Of a stretch of 28,298 bases of DNA, positions 16,832 to 25,811 are shown piece by piece. Within the stretch, counting starts at the first letter, position 1, and each line of letters begins with the position of its first letter. The translations under genes were made by a program, and so were the position numbers. The notes under the pieces were generated by a model. The model ran no database searches, had not been told where the DNA came from, and was given only the letters and a program-made list of their open reading frames with translations. This DNA is from JAGOUY01 sp964541725 (lineage in GTDB: Bacteria > Patescibacteriota > Patescibacteriia > 2-12-FULL-60-25): assembly GCA_964541725.1 (NCBI GenBank), contig CAZIQG010000003.1:1-28298 (forward strand), in the 5' to 3' direction.

Positions 16832-18574
16832 TTAGGTGGACTTCAAGTCAGGGTGCTTCGCGATATACGATCCCAACACCAGAACATCAATATTTCCCAT
16901 GAGAAAAGCTCGAACAGCATCGTACTCGTTACACACGATCGGCTCTTCATGCATGTTAAAACTGGTATTAATCAGAATGTGTAACCCCGTTTTTTCGTAA
17001 TATTTTGTGAGAATCTCGTGGATAAATGGATTGGAGACAGGGGTTACCGTTTGTGGACGCGCGGTTTGGTCAACGTGTACGATCGCAGGAGCTTCACGCA
17101 GACATCGTTCGTTCGCTTGCAAGGTGATCGTCATGTACTGCAAGGCTTGCTCGGCTTTTTCATGCCCGGAAAAATAGTCTGGCAAATCCTGCTTGCGCAT
17201 AATGGGAGCAAACGGCATAAACTCTGAGCGGTTGAGACGCTTATTCAACCAGTCATTGACGGTGGCATCGGTCGCTTGGTAAAGGAGGGTGCGATTTCCG
17301 AGCGCGCGTGGACCGTATTCCATCCTTCCAGACGTGACCGCGACGACGTGTCCATTAGCAAGCTCCTGTGCGACGGCTTCTGCTAGGTTGGCCGGTTTTT
17401 CATAGACGATCTTCCTCTGTTTAAATTCTGCTTCTGCCCGCTCATCAGAAATGGGGGTTCCAAGATAGAGATCCTCTATCCCCTGTGTTGGCTTACCATC
17501 TTCCAAAAAGCTTGCCATTGCTGCCCCCGCTGGCAACCCGCCGTCGCCCATATGAGGAAAGATAAAGACATCCTTCACCGCAGATAATTCGCTTATGCGT
17601 TGGTTGAGTTTTACGTTCGCAAATACTCCTCCGGCTAAAACGAGACGGACAGGCGCCGATGCCGAAGCAACTGTTTTTACAACATCTGTAATATAGGCGC
17701 AGACGAGATCCTCCAGATGTTTCTGGATACCTGCTGAAATATCTTCTCGGCGTTGGCCATGGAGGGCGCGCTCTAAATAGTTCAGTTCCGTTAAACGATA
17801 GTAGCCCTCATTCACGAATTGATGTCGTTTGTCATCATAGCGGATGCGCTTCTGGAAAATTTCCAATGTTTTGGCGGGATCTCCCAGAGCCGCAAGACCT
17901 GTCACTTTTCCTTCGCGACCAGGTTTAAAACCCAGCAAAAAAGTAACATATTCATAATAATGGCCTGGAGAATGAAAAAACGGGATCTGGTGTTTCAACT
18001 CCATCTTTCCACCTTTAGCGAGATAGACTCGAGAACAATCCCCATCTCCTTGTGCATCCAGCGTGATGACCAACGCTTCGTCATGACCTGATCCGGCATA
18101 CGCCGAGGCGGCATGCGCGTGATGATGGTCGTATATGCGTAGCGAAGGAACACGTATCCCCCGCTCTTCTAAAAACTGCTGTACTTCTTTTTTTCGCTGA
18201 TTGCGCGTGAGAACATCCAACATCCAAAGCACGGCACCGGCTCCAAACCGAGTCCCGAATAATAGACGATCTACGCGCGTGAGTGACAATCCATGGAATA
18301 ACACCTTCAAATACCCCGGGGATTCTTTCCAAGAACCTACAGAAGGACTTACATGAAATCGGCTTCCAAGTGCCACCGAGGTAATTGAGGCAGCAGGAAT
18401 GCCCGTCGTTTTAAACGCATCTGCCAAGGCTTGAGCGGGGAGGGCGGTCGTGAACTTTTGTCGGTTGAAACGCTCTTCATTGGCGGCGTAGATCATCTTT
18501 CCCGTTTGCTCCTCAAACAGAGCAATGCCTGAATCATGCTCATGTGCGAGACCGAGACGATAGGTTGAAGGCAT
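16832..18574 (-). CDS. Carbamoyltransferase of the NodU/CmcH (TobZ) family
   Basis: A 580-residue enzyme that makes carbamoyl-adenylate from carbamoyl phosphate and ATP and passes the carbamoyl group to a hydroxyl, typically of a sugar. The Kae1-like domain shows the metal-binding histidines in YDHHHAHAASAYAGSG (149-163) and LDAQGDGD (172-179). Further on are GGVFANVKLNQR and GDGGLPAGAA. The C-terminal domain has the signature YGPRALGNRTLL and NTSFNMHEEPIV. All expected blocks are present and the length is usual. Known relatives carbamoylate Nod factors and antibiotic sugars; here an O-carbamoylated glycan residue is the likely product. It starts nine bases after the GT2 stop. Confidence 0.93.
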   Translation of the reverse strand: MPSTYRLGLAHEHDSGIALFEEQTGKMIYAANEERFNRQKFTTALPAQALADAFKTTGIPAASITSVALGSRFHVSPSVGSWKESPGYLKVLFHGLSLTRVDRLLFGTRFGAGAVLWMLDVLTRNQRKKEVQQFLEERGIRVPSLRIYDHHHAHAASAYAGSGHDEALVITLDAQGDGDCSRVYLAKGGKMELKHQIPFFHSPGHYYEYVTFLLGFKPGREGKVTGLAALGDPAKTLEIFQKRIRYDDKRHQFVNEGYYRLTELNYLERALHGQRREDISAGIQKHLEDLVCAYITDVVKTVASASAPVRLVLAGGVFANVKLNQRISELSAVKDVFIFPHMGDGGLPAGAAMASFLEDGKPTQGIEDLYLGTPISDERAEAEFKQRKIVYEKPANLAEAVAQELANGHVVAVTSGRMEYGPRALGNRTLLYQATDATVNDWLNKRLNRSEFMPFAPIMRKQDLPDYFSGHEKAEQALQYMTITLQANERCLREAPAIVHVDQTARPQTVTPVSNPFIHEILTKYYEKTGLHILINTSFNMHEEPIVCNEYDAVRAFLMGNIDVLVLGSYIAKHPDLKST

Positions 18575-18583
18575 AGGAGAGAG

Positions 18584-19426
18584 TTACATGGCGCGATCTT
18601 TGATGAACGCCTCTGCAAAGAGTCCGAGCGCCAAGATCACGAGAAATGTTGAGAAAAAAACTGCAGCAATGACCGAAAACGGCGAGAGTATCCAGGCTCC
18701 TATACTCAATACCAGTGGAAATACCGAAAAGACAATAAATAATTTGAGCGGATTGTAGCGCACGATGGTTTTAGATAAAATTTGAGCGACGCGTAACGTG
18801 TCACGCAGATGCTTCACCTTTGAAGAGCCGATCCGCTTATGATAGGAAACGGGTACATATCCGACAAAGTTTCCACTCAACATCATGGCTAACGTCAGAG
18901 AGGTGGTAAAGGAAAATCCTAAGCAGGTTTCCGAGAGATAGGGCAAGACCGCTGCTCGTCGCATTAAGCGATAGCCGGAATTGATATCAGGAATAGACCG
19001 GCCAGCCACAAATTCCGCTATCCAACGAAACATAATGCGAGCCGGATTTTTCAGGACATTTCCTCGATAGTACGTCCCCTGACGTGCCCCGACCACCATA
19101 TCATAGCCTTGGATATAGACATCCAATAATTTTTTGACCTCTTCAACCGGGTAAGTTCCATCTGCATCCAAGATAAGAATATGTTCCTCGTTGGCTGCTA
19201 AAATCCCGCGTTTTAAAGAAAACCCGTAGCCAGAATTACAGGGATTACGCACTACCTTCGCCCCCCGCGCCTGTGCGAGTTCACCCGTAGCATCTGTTGA
19301 TCCATCATCCACCACAATCAGTTCATGAGAAATATTGAGGGTCGCCAAGTGCGTCTGGATCTTATGCAAGACAGCCCCAATCGCGTCGGCCTCGTTATAA
19401 GCAGGAATAATCACGGACAGATTCAT
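18584..19426 (-). CDS. DPM1/GtrB-like GT2 glycosyltransferase with C-terminal membrane helices
   Basis: A 280-residue GT2 enzyme resembling polyprenyl-phosphate sugar synthases. The GT-A domain starts at the N-terminus with SVIIPAYNEADAI, then VVDDGSTDAT (D40/D41) and the metal-binding DAD (D87/D89). INSGYRLMRR follows, and the protein ends with two hydrophobic segments (about 228-275). Enzymes of this build load a sugar onto undecaprenyl phosphate, which GT-C enzymes then use outside. The window holds four GT-C-like proteins that could be its partners (inference). ATG 19426 gives the standard N-terminus; a TTG at 19453 would prepend nine residues that have no family match. It heads a three-gene leftward unit. 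Confidence 0.88.
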   Translation of the reverse strand: MNLSVIIPAYNEADAIGAVLHKIQTHLATLNISHELIVVDDGSTDATGELAQARGAKVVRNPCNSGYGFSLKRGILAANEEHILILDADGTYPVEEVKKLLDVYIQGYDMVVGARQGTYYRGNVLKNPARIMFRWIAEFVAGRSIPDINSGYRLMRRAAVLPYLSETCLGFSFTTSLTLAMMLSGNFVGYVPVSYHKRIGSSKVKHLRDTLRVAQILSKTIVRYNPLKLFIVFSVFPLVLSIGAWILSPFSVIAAVFFSTFLVILALGLFAEAFIKDRAM

Positions 19427-19432
19427 AGGGGA

Positions 19433-19454
19433 TTTGGCGGTATTTATCGCCAAA
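19433..19454. promoter_or_regulatory. Inverted repeat just upstream of the GT2 start
   Basis: Perfect 7-bp arms TTTGGCG and CGCCAAA flank an 8-base AT-rich spacer, six bases before ATG 19426. It could be a repressor operator or a 5' hairpin in the mRNA. It lies in the 159-bp divergent gap shared with the gene at 19586. Confidence 0.45.
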
Positions 19455-19530
19455 AGCTTAACAGAGCCTTGGCTTTTCTACAATGAGGGGTTCTACGCTC
19501 CATTTCCTCCCAACCTCTTCTTGTTGTATC

Positions 19531-19559
19531 TTTAAACGGTATTGTTCCTTGGTTATAAA
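19531..19559 (+). promoter_or_regulatory. Possible promoter of the GT-C-like gene at 19586
   Basis: TTTAAA (19531-19536), a 17-base spacer and TATAAA (19554-19559). The -35 is weak. The leader would be about 20 bases, pyrimidine-rich and without an SD. Confidence 0.4.
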
Positions 19560-19585
19560 GCCTTGCCTCCCTCATCACTCTCTGT

Positions 19586-21151
19586 ATGCCTACGCTGTCC
19601 CTCCAACGTCTAAAACGCCTGTGTACATGGGGACTGTGGATGATATTCTTCGGTCTCACCATCACGCGCTTTATCCTGCCTTGGAGACAACCGTTTTTTG
19701 AATTGGGACTGGAAGGAGATGCTCAGATGCATCTTAATTACGTGCAGTGGGCGCGAAGCCCTGACCAGTACACACAAGACGACCTGCTCGTCCCTTCCCG
19801 AACGATTGCGCGTGGTCCTTCAGAACTCATGTGGTATCGAACCGCAGCACACGTAAGTAAGCTGTTTCCTGGGCCACAACCGGAGGCTCTCATGAGCTAT
19901 ACCTTTAGTGCCATCATGACCGTGGTGTTTCTGCTTGGCACTTGGGTTCTCACGCGTAGCCTGTCTTTTCCTTTCTGGCTACAAGCCTGCGCATTAATCC
20001 TATTAAGTATTTCCCCGATCCATTTAGAGGGTCCCTACATCCCTGCGCCCATGGGGATGAATTTGAGCCGTAATAGTTATGCGCTCTTCCCTTGGCTTCT
20101 CCTTCTGCTTACCTCATCGGCGTCACCGATCAAGAAAGGGTTGGCCATTGGATTCTCTGGCTGGATGTACCCGTTTGTCGCCATCCATCTAGGAACGATT
20201 GAGGTCTTGCGCCGACTCATCCTCAGAACACAACGGCATTGGCGAGAGCTCTTGGTGTTTATCTGTGCGGCAGGCGTCCCCTTTAGCGTGATCATTCTCC
20301 TTCAACTCGCCGAGCACGGACGGGCGTTAGCGGAGGGGATGAAGGATCGTCTTCCGCTCCTTCTTGAAACGCAGCGTCCGTATTTTGATTATGGATACTT
20401 CGTCTTACACTGGAAGGACCATATCGCCTTTTGGTTTGTCTATGCATTTGCTCTGATTGGTGGAATGTACTTCTGGAGAGAACGAAGCAAGCTTCCTAAG
20501 CACCTGACGCAATATCTCCCGTTTTATTTTCTTCCTCTCCCCTTCGGATTTTTTGGATGGTTTTGCCTGCGCTGGATCCCATCCATGTTTTATCTCCAGG
20601 TCTGGCGCTGGCAAATCGTCAGCTGTATTCTTGTCATCCCTCTTTTACTTGCTGTTCTTTATCAAACCTACCAGCGCCGTCAGTGGAAGTGGTTAGGAGC
20701 ATTCGTCCTACTACTTCTTGTATTTCTCCGCATTAACGCTTTTCATTACAAGGCGCTTTTCCAACAAGTGTGGAGCTCAGCCCGCCTCACACGATCCGAG
20801 GTCGCCCTGTTTGCGATGACTGACTCTTTGCGTACGTCGACGCCAAACGACGCGATCGTACTCGCTCCACCGGAGATGGGATCTGCGATTCGTCTGCGTG
20901 GACGCCGCGCGATCGTGGTGGATGCGAGTGATAACTATCTCCCCTGGTTTAGCCAAGCCGTGGGCGGCGAATGGTGGGAACGGATGCAAGCGCTGAACAT
21001 GGCGTATGCTTCCAAGAACCCGACCCGGCTTTGCGATGTCGCTTCCCGCTACCGCGCTTCTGTTATTCTCGTGCCAGAACCCTGGCGTTCAGACGTCCCT
21101 TCTCTTCACGATTGTGGATATGGGTATTGCCGCCTATCATGCCCTACATAA
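19586..21151 (+). CDS. GT-C-like multi-pass membrane protein with soluble C-terminal domain
   Basis: A 521-residue protein with about ten hydrophobic helices. After the first helix comes GLEGDAQMHLNYVQW (D45 in the expected GT-C catalytic loop), then a long membrane region. The final 110 residues are soluble-like and contain TPNDAIVLAPPEMG and RGRRAIVVDASD, a pattern that recalls the C-terminal domains of uncharacterised DUF6798-like membrane proteins. It may transfer a sugar or polymerise glycan outside the membrane, but I do not recognise a defined family. It stands alone on the plus strand, divergent from the GT2 unit, and ends 43 bases from the convergent methyltransferase with no clear terminator. 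Confidence 0.6.
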   Translation: MPTLSLQRLKRLCTWGLWMIFFGLTITRFILPWRQPFFELGLEGDAQMHLNYVQWARSPDQYTQDDLLVPSRTIARGPSELMWYRTAAHVSKLFPGPQPEALMSYTFSAIMTVVFLLGTWVLTRSLSFPFWLQACALILLSISPIHLEGPYIPAPMGMNLSRNSYALFPWLLLLLTSSASPIKKGLAIGFSGWMYPFVAIHLGTIEVLRRLILRTQRHWRELLVFICAAGVPFSVIILLQLAEHGRALAEGMKDRLPLLLETQRPYFDYGYFVLHWKDHIAFWFVYAFALIGGMYFWRERSKLPKHLTQYLPFYFLPLPFGFFGWFCLRWIPSMFYLQVWRWQIVSCILVIPLLLAVLYQTYQRRQWKWLGAFVLLLLVFLRINAFHYKALFQQVWSSARLTRSEVALFAMTDSLRTSTPNDAIVLAPPEMGSAIRLRGRRAIVVDASDNYLPWFSQAVGGEWWERMQALNMAYASKNPTRLCDVASRYRASVILVPEPWRSDVPSLHDCGYGYCRLSCPT

Positions 21152-21194
21152 TATTTTATGCCTTTGTTCCGACGCCCCGCCAACTCACCCCTTT

Positions 21195-21929
21195 CTACGC
21201 GCTGATCACGACGTCCGTATATCCATTGTCTGCAAACCATTTTTCCATGCGTTCACGGGTAATAAAATGGGTCTGAGGGGCGTTTAACTTATCAAACACG
21301 TTTAAATCATTGCGCGCAAAGGAGAGCTTGCGAAAGTTTTGGAAATATTCGTAATAGGGTAACCAAGGCAGAGGCAGAAAATACACGGTGTACACGGGGA
21401 GATAGACAAGCGCTGTGAGCAGCTTAGAAAGCCACTGCTTGGCACGCGTCGAGAGCCGATGAACGAACAACGACTTCGCCCCTTCTACCAGCGTACGGTT
21501 GAGAAAATTCCCTTCATGAGAATACGCCCAAACCATGGTTTTTCCGCCCGGCTTGGTGAGACGTGCTAAATTCTTGAAGGTTGCTTCTGGGCTATCCGTG
21601 TGATGGATAACACCGATGCAATACACCATGTCAAACAGTTCATTAAAGGAAACTTGAGCCAAATCCCCTTCTACAAAGCTGGCGTTCGGAAGATGCTGAC
21701 AGCGCTCTTTGGCCACCGATACGGCATTCAGGTCGACTCCGACGATTTCCTTGGCGTAGGGGGCGACAAATGCCGTGTGCTGCCCTCCGCCACAGCCAGC
21801 ATCAAGCACGCGCTTATCGCGAAAGTCCTCGAGCTTGACAGGGTAGATCCAATCTTCAAATAACCAGCGTTCTTGATCTTCAAAGCGCTGCCATTGCTCT
21901 AACCATTCTTTTTGTTTTACTTGTGTCAT
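21195..21929 (-). CDS. Class I SAM-dependent methyltransferase
   Basis: A 244-residue Methyltransf_11/25-type enzyme. Motif I is VLDAGCGGGQH (41-51), followed by VGVDLNAVSVA and the late motif YCIGVIHHTDSPE, then KPGGKTMVWAYSHEGN. The C-terminal part has a hydrophobic stretch rich in Tyr and Pro (YLPVYTVYFLPLPWLPYY) that may lie on the membrane. ATG 21929 is chosen; the frame runs back to 22106, but that part overlaps asnB and reads as its shadow. It is 58 bases from the asnB stop and is the last gene of the leftward unit. No clear promoter is seen in the gap. It probably methylates a glycan sugar or the lipid-linked intermediate. Confidence 0.8.
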   Translation of the reverse strand: MTQVKQKEWLEQWQRFEDQERWLFEDWIYPVKLEDFRDKRVLDAGCGGGQHTAFVAPYAKEIVGVDLNAVSVAKERCQHLPNASFVEGDLAQVSFNELFDMVYCIGVIHHTDSPEATFKNLARLTKPGGKTMVWAYSHEGNFLNRTLVEGAKSLFVHRLSTRAKQWLSKLLTALVYLPVYTVYFLPLPWLPYYEYFQNFRKLSFARNDLNVFDKLNAPQTHFITRERMEKWFADNGYTDVVISA

Positions 21930-21987
21930 ATAGTAATTCGTGAAACGTGAGCGTGTAGCGCGTAACGTCAAACTTGGAGAGAGTCCT

Positions 21988-23865
21988 TCATTGATGCCAG
22001 CGAGCATACCATAATTGGAACATGAGAAAAGCCCACAGTTCTTTACGCCGATCAGGACGTCCATGACCGTGCTCCTTGATCCAGCGCTGGATTGTCTTTG
22101 ATTCAAATAGACCTTGTTTTGCTAAAAAGTCCGTTTGCGCATACGCCGCCAATCGGGATGCTAATGGTCCTCGCAGCCAGGCGGCTGTTGGGATGCCAAA
22201 GCCATGCTTAGGCCGGTCAAGCAGAGGGGTAGGAATGACTCCTTCTAATAGTTGACGAAACAAGCGTTTTCCCTTCCAGTCATTAAGTTTGTAAGTATCT
22301 GGAATAGCGAACGCCGCCTCCACGACTCGATGATCTAGCAAAGGAGAACGTCCTTCTATTCCAAACCACATCGTGGCACGGTCAACCTTGACCATCACTT
22401 CATCCATCAAAAAACTGTGCAGATATCCCCAGGACCATTGTTGCCAGGGCGTTGCCCACGAAGAGATTTCTTGGCTGTAGGCGCGAAGGGACGCCTCTAC
22501 GGCAAAAACATGAATCCGTTCACGAATAAGAGGAGAAAATAGCGAACCTATGTCTTTTTTTGTCACTGCTCCTCGCCAAGCAACGTCACGGTTCCAAAGA
22601 TCCCTCTCCCCTAATCCACGCGCAGCTCGCTGCAGCTTAAAGCCGGGACTGAAGTAGCCCTGGCTGGCTGGCATATAGCGTGCCAGTCCCTTGATGATTC
22701 CTGCATGCTGCCATAGTCCTGGATAACGCATTGCTAATCCATGCAGGGGAATATGTTGATACCCATACAAGAGCTCGTCTCCCCCATCCCCCGCTAAGGC
22801 AACGGTTAGATATTTTTTTGCAAAGCGCGCCAAGAGAAGCTGCGGAAGAATGGCGGGATCAGCGAGTGGCTCATCTAGACACTCTACCGCCTCATCCAAC
22901 ATGAGAAGGGCCTCTTTTTCTGATAGTTTCGCCACGTGATGCTCCAGACACAGTGCTTGGGCGATGCCCTTCGCGGCGGCGGTTTCATCATGCGAGGGAT
23001 CATCGAAGCCGATCGTGAAGGCGCGCAGACGCTGGGAGGATTGGCGGACGGCGGAGGCGGCCACCACCGTCGAGTCAAGTCCGCCGGATAAAAATAAACC
23101 AAGCGGAACATCAGACACCAGACGATCCTTAACAGCGCTATCAATGGAGTGACGAAGGAGGTCAACTGCTTCTTTTGAGGAAGCGACGGCTGGAAATGCA
23201 TCAGGACGGAGCTGCCAAAAAGACTTGGATTCACTTACCCGCCCCTGCGACACCACGATGTACGAGGCCGGAGAGAGCTTATGGACATGCTTCCAGATAC
23301 TCTGCGGGGTAGGGATGGCATCCGTACGAAAGTAGGCGGCCAGCGCTTCAACTTCTATTTCCTTGGAGCAAACGTTCGCAGCCATGAGCGCTTTTAGTTC
23401 GGAGGCAAACCAAAGCGTTCCTCCTCGTTCGGTGTAATAGATGGGTTTCTTGCCCATGCGGTCACGAGCGAGGAATAATTTTTTATTATTCACATCCCAG
23501 ATCGCGATGGCGAACATCCCTTCTAAACGACGGAACACTTCTTCTCCCCAAGCGGCATAGCCATGAACGATCACTTCTGTGTCCGAACGAGTCGCAAAGC
23601 GGAATCCAGCTTCTATAAGCTCCGTGCGCAAGGACTGAAAGTTATAGATTTCTCCATTTAACATCACCCAAATCGTCTGGTCTTGGTTAGATAACGGCTG
23701 ATGACCGTGCGCGACATCAATGATACTGAGACGTCGAAACGCGAAGCCGACCCCCTCGCCTTGATACAGACCGTGATCATCTGGACCACGTCTAATAATC
23801 GCCAGTGAGGCGCGTTCCAACGCTTCACGCGTCCCATGTCCTACATATCCCGCGATCCCACACAT
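21988..23865 (-). CDS. asnB: Glutamine-dependent asparagine synthase-like amidotransferase
   Basis: A 625-residue AsnB-family enzyme. The N-terminal Ntn glutaminase domain begins MCGIAGY with nucleophile Cys2, RRGPDDHG and LNGEIYN. The synthetase domain has the PP-loop SGGLDST (260-266), then AGDGGDELLYGY and EGRSPLLDHRVVE. Both halves are intact. In glycan loci, paralogues of this family amidate uronic-acid carboxyls (WbpS-type in Pseudomonas O-antigen clusters) rather than make asparagine; the position here between a GT2 and a methyltransferase supports such a role, but plain asparagine synthesis is possible. It starts six bases after the GT2 stop, without an SD. Confidence 0.92.
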   Translation of the reverse strand: MCGIAGYVGHGTREALERASLAIIRRGPDDHGLYQGEGVGFAFRRLSIIDVAHGHQPLSNQDQTIWVMLNGEIYNFQSLRTELIEAGFRFATRSDTEVIVHGYAAWGEEVFRRLEGMFAIAIWDVNNKKLFLARDRMGKKPIYYTERGGTLWFASELKALMAANVCSKEIEVEALAAYFRTDAIPTPQSIWKHVHKLSPASYIVVSQGRVSESKSFWQLRPDAFPAVASSKEAVDLLRHSIDSAVKDRLVSDVPLGLFLSGGLDSTVVAASAVRQSSQRLRAFTIGFDDPSHDETAAAKGIAQALCLEHHVAKLSEKEALLMLDEAVECLDEPLADPAILPQLLLARFAKKYLTVALAGDGGDELLYGYQHIPLHGLAMRYPGLWQHAGIIKGLARYMPASQGYFSPGFKLQRAARGLGERDLWNRDVAWRGAVTKKDIGSLFSPLIRERIHVFAVEASLRAYSQEISSWATPWQQWSWGYLHSFLMDEVMVKVDRATMWFGIEGRSPLLDHRVVEAAFAIPDTYKLNDWKGKRLFRQLLEGVIPTPLLDRPKHGFGIPTAAWLRGPLASRLAAYAQTDFLAKQGLFESKTIQRWIKEHGHGRPDRRKELWAFLMFQLWYARWHQ

Positions 23866-23871
23866 ATTTGA

Positions 23872-24708
23872 TTAAGTTTGACCATTACTCTGTCGACGGC
23901 CATTCCACCACCCTTTTGTCTGCGCCGCCATCACACCCCAACGATAGCCTAACAGCATGGCTGCATACGGAAGTGGAAGGGCAATACGATGATAGAGGAT
24001 GGCTCGTCCGTATGTATAAATGGCGCGCCAGAGTTGGCCAAAAAAAGAACGAATATTATAATAGATGATCCAACGCAGCCAATAAGAAACCGTGGGGGGA
24101 AAATGACTTTCCGATTCAATCTTCAAGTAGCGTAGGGTTTTTTGTAAATAGGCCTTGGGAGGTAGCCAGACGGACGTGATTGCCTCATCATGCAAAATCG
24201 TACGAACCCCCTCTGGAACCACAAAGCGTTCATGAAGTTTACGGTCGGCCAGACTAATTCCATCAGAATTGCGAAATAATCTAATACAACGGTTTGGATA
24301 GAAGAATGCTTCTTGCACGACGGCCCCATCCGGACGCTGCATACACAAGCAAAAGCTATGCGCCTCGCCTTTTACCCCACTTTTAATCACCTGTTCCACC
24401 ACCTTTAAACACTCAGGCGTGACTAATTCATCCGAATCTAAGATGAAGAGCCAATCAAATTTAGCGAGTGCCCATAAACGCAAGCGCATGGCACGAAAAT
24501 CACTGATGCGCTGATTTGGCTCGTCGGTTTCAAATTGTTTCTCAATACGCACACCGAGCGAACGTGCCAATTCAAGCGTTCCATCCGTGCTATTCCCATC
24601 CAAAATATACACATCTTCAAAATGCTCGACGAGAAACGGGAGAAGCTTGACCAATCCCTCGTAGCTATTGAGGGTCAAGAGCGGAGCTGAGCAAGGAAGT
24701 TTTTTCAT
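23872..24708 (-). CDS. GT2-family glycosyltransferase (WaaE/KdtX-like)
   Basis: A 278-residue GT-A glycosyltransferase. It lacks the usual long N-terminal strand and begins PLLTLNSYEGL, then YILDGNSTDGT and the metal-binding DSD (91-93) in FILDSDELVTPE. The mid-part ..RCIRLFRNSDGISL..LHE.. is typical of the WaaE/KdtX-like branch, which adds sugars to lipid-linked or core oligosaccharides. The C-terminus is basic and aromatic with one weak hydrophobic segment, perhaps a membrane contact. Its start overlaps the DegT stop by four bases (ATGA), giving translational coupling. Donor sugar unknown; the neighbouring amino-sugar cassette makes that product a candidate donor. Confidence 0.83.
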   Translation of the reverse strand: MKKLPCSAPLLTLNSYEGLVKLLPFLVEHFEDVYILDGNSTDGTLELARSLGVRIEKQFETDEPNQRISDFRAMRLRLWALAKFDWLFILDSDELVTPECLKVVEQVIKSGVKGEAHSFCLCMQRPDGAVVQEAFFYPNRCIRLFRNSDGISLADRKLHERFVVPEGVRTILHDEAITSVWLPPKAYLQKTLRYLKIESESHFPPTVSYWLRWIIYYNIRSFFGQLWRAIYTYGRAILYHRIALPLPYAAMLLGYRWGVMAAQTKGWWNGRRQSNGQT

Positions 24709-25811
24709 ACCTGATAAAACGCACGAACAACGGCAATCACCTCATCCACTTCTGCGTCTGTCATAGTCGGAAAAAGAGGGAGGGATAGGATCTTTCCAGA
24801 CATCGCTTCCGCTTGTGGCAATGAACCAGCTCCCGCCGAATAGGCACGAAACGCGGGTTGGAGATGAATAGGGGTGGGATAATGGATCGCCGTCTGAATT
24901 CCGCTGACCTGCAGAGCTGCTTGCAAGGCATCGCGATTCTCACACGTTACCACATACAGATGATACGCATGCGCTCCAGGACGGTGTTTTGCGGGCAGCC
25001 CTAGAGGCGTCCCTTCGAACCCTATCTGATAGCGTTGCGCAATCTGCTCGCGACGGATATTTGCCTGGGAAAGACCCTCTAACTTTATCGACAAGAACGC
25101 CCCTTGCAAGGCATCCATTTTAAGATTGGTTCCAAAAATATCGTGTCGATATTTTTCTTTTAGACAGCCGTGGACACGGATCCCGCGCACACGCTCAGCG
25201 ATTTCATCATTGTCTGTCGCCACCGCTCCCCCTTCTCCCAAAGCTCCCAGATTCTTGGTGGGATAAAAACTAAAACACCCTGCATCCCCTATCGTCCCCG
25301 CCATTCTCCCTTCTAGACTGGCGCCGTGTGCCTGACAGGCGTCTTCGATGAGCCGTATGCCGCATGCGTCTGCCCACTCTTTTAGAGAACCGAGATTTGC
25401 TACGCGTCCGTATAAATGAACAGGGATCACGGCTTTTGTCTTGCTGGTTTTTCGAGCTTTTATATCCTCCTCATTAAAAAGATGCGTGACAGGATCAATA
25501 TCACAAAAAACAGGTGTCGCCCCTGCCATTATGACGGCTTCCGCGCTCGCGATGAATGAGTTTGTCGGCACAATGACTTCGTCCCCCGAACCTATATCCA
25601 TTGCCAAGAGAACGGCGTAGAGAGCCATGGTACCCCCGTATACAGCCACTACATGCTTTACTCCAAGATACTGGGCAAATGCACGCTCAAACGCCTCGAC
25701 TTCGGGACCGAGACTGTAGACACCGCTGCGAAAGACACGTTCCGCCGCTTGCTGGAAGCGATCTAGGTCGCGTATGGTCTCGCGCTTAAGATCGAGAAAG
25801 GGAACAGGCAT
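24705..25811 (-). CDS. DegT/DnrJ/EryC1-type sugar aminotransferase
   Basis: A 368-residue PLP-dependent aminotransferase that puts an amino group on a keto nucleotide sugar. It starts PVPFLDLKRE, typical of the FdtB/QdtB/WbpE branch that acts at C-3. D157 in IEDACQAHGA pairs with the PLP ring nitrogen, and the Schiff-base lysine is K186 in SFYPTKNLGALGEGG. The C-terminal pattern LPLFPTMTDAEVDEV is present. ATG 25811 overlaps the acyltransferase end by 26 bases; the frame extends to 25847, but the added residues are not family-like. It sits with a Gfo/Idh dehydrogenase and an acyltransferase, the set expected for an N-acylated 3-amino sugar. Confidence 0.93.
   Translation of the reverse strand: MPVPFLDLKRETIRDLDRFQQAAERVFRSGVYSLGPEVEAFERAFAQYLGVKHVVAVYGGTMALYAVLLAMDIGSGDEVIVPTNSFIASAEAVIMAGATPVFCDIDPVTHLFNEEDIKARKTSKTKAVIPVHLYGRVANLGSLKEWADACGIRLIEDACQAHGASLEGRMAGTIGDAGCFSFYPTKNLGALGEGGAVATDNDEIAERVRGIRVHGCLKEKYRHDIFGTNLKMDALQGAFLSIKLEGLSQANIRREQIAQRYQIGFEGTPLGLPAKHRPGAHAYHLYVVTCENRDALQAALQVSGIQTAIHYPTPIHLQPAFRAYSAGAGSLPQAEAMSGKILSLPLFPTMTDAEVDEVIAVVRAFYQV

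Noticed and set aside
21152..21194. Terminator between the convergent genes ending at 21151 and 21195
   Set aside because: No hairpin followed by a T-run on either strand.
21930..22106. Extended start for the methyltransferase overlapping asnB
   Set aside because: The extra residues are the shadow of the asnB C-terminus; the ATG at 21929 gives a normal-length enzyme.
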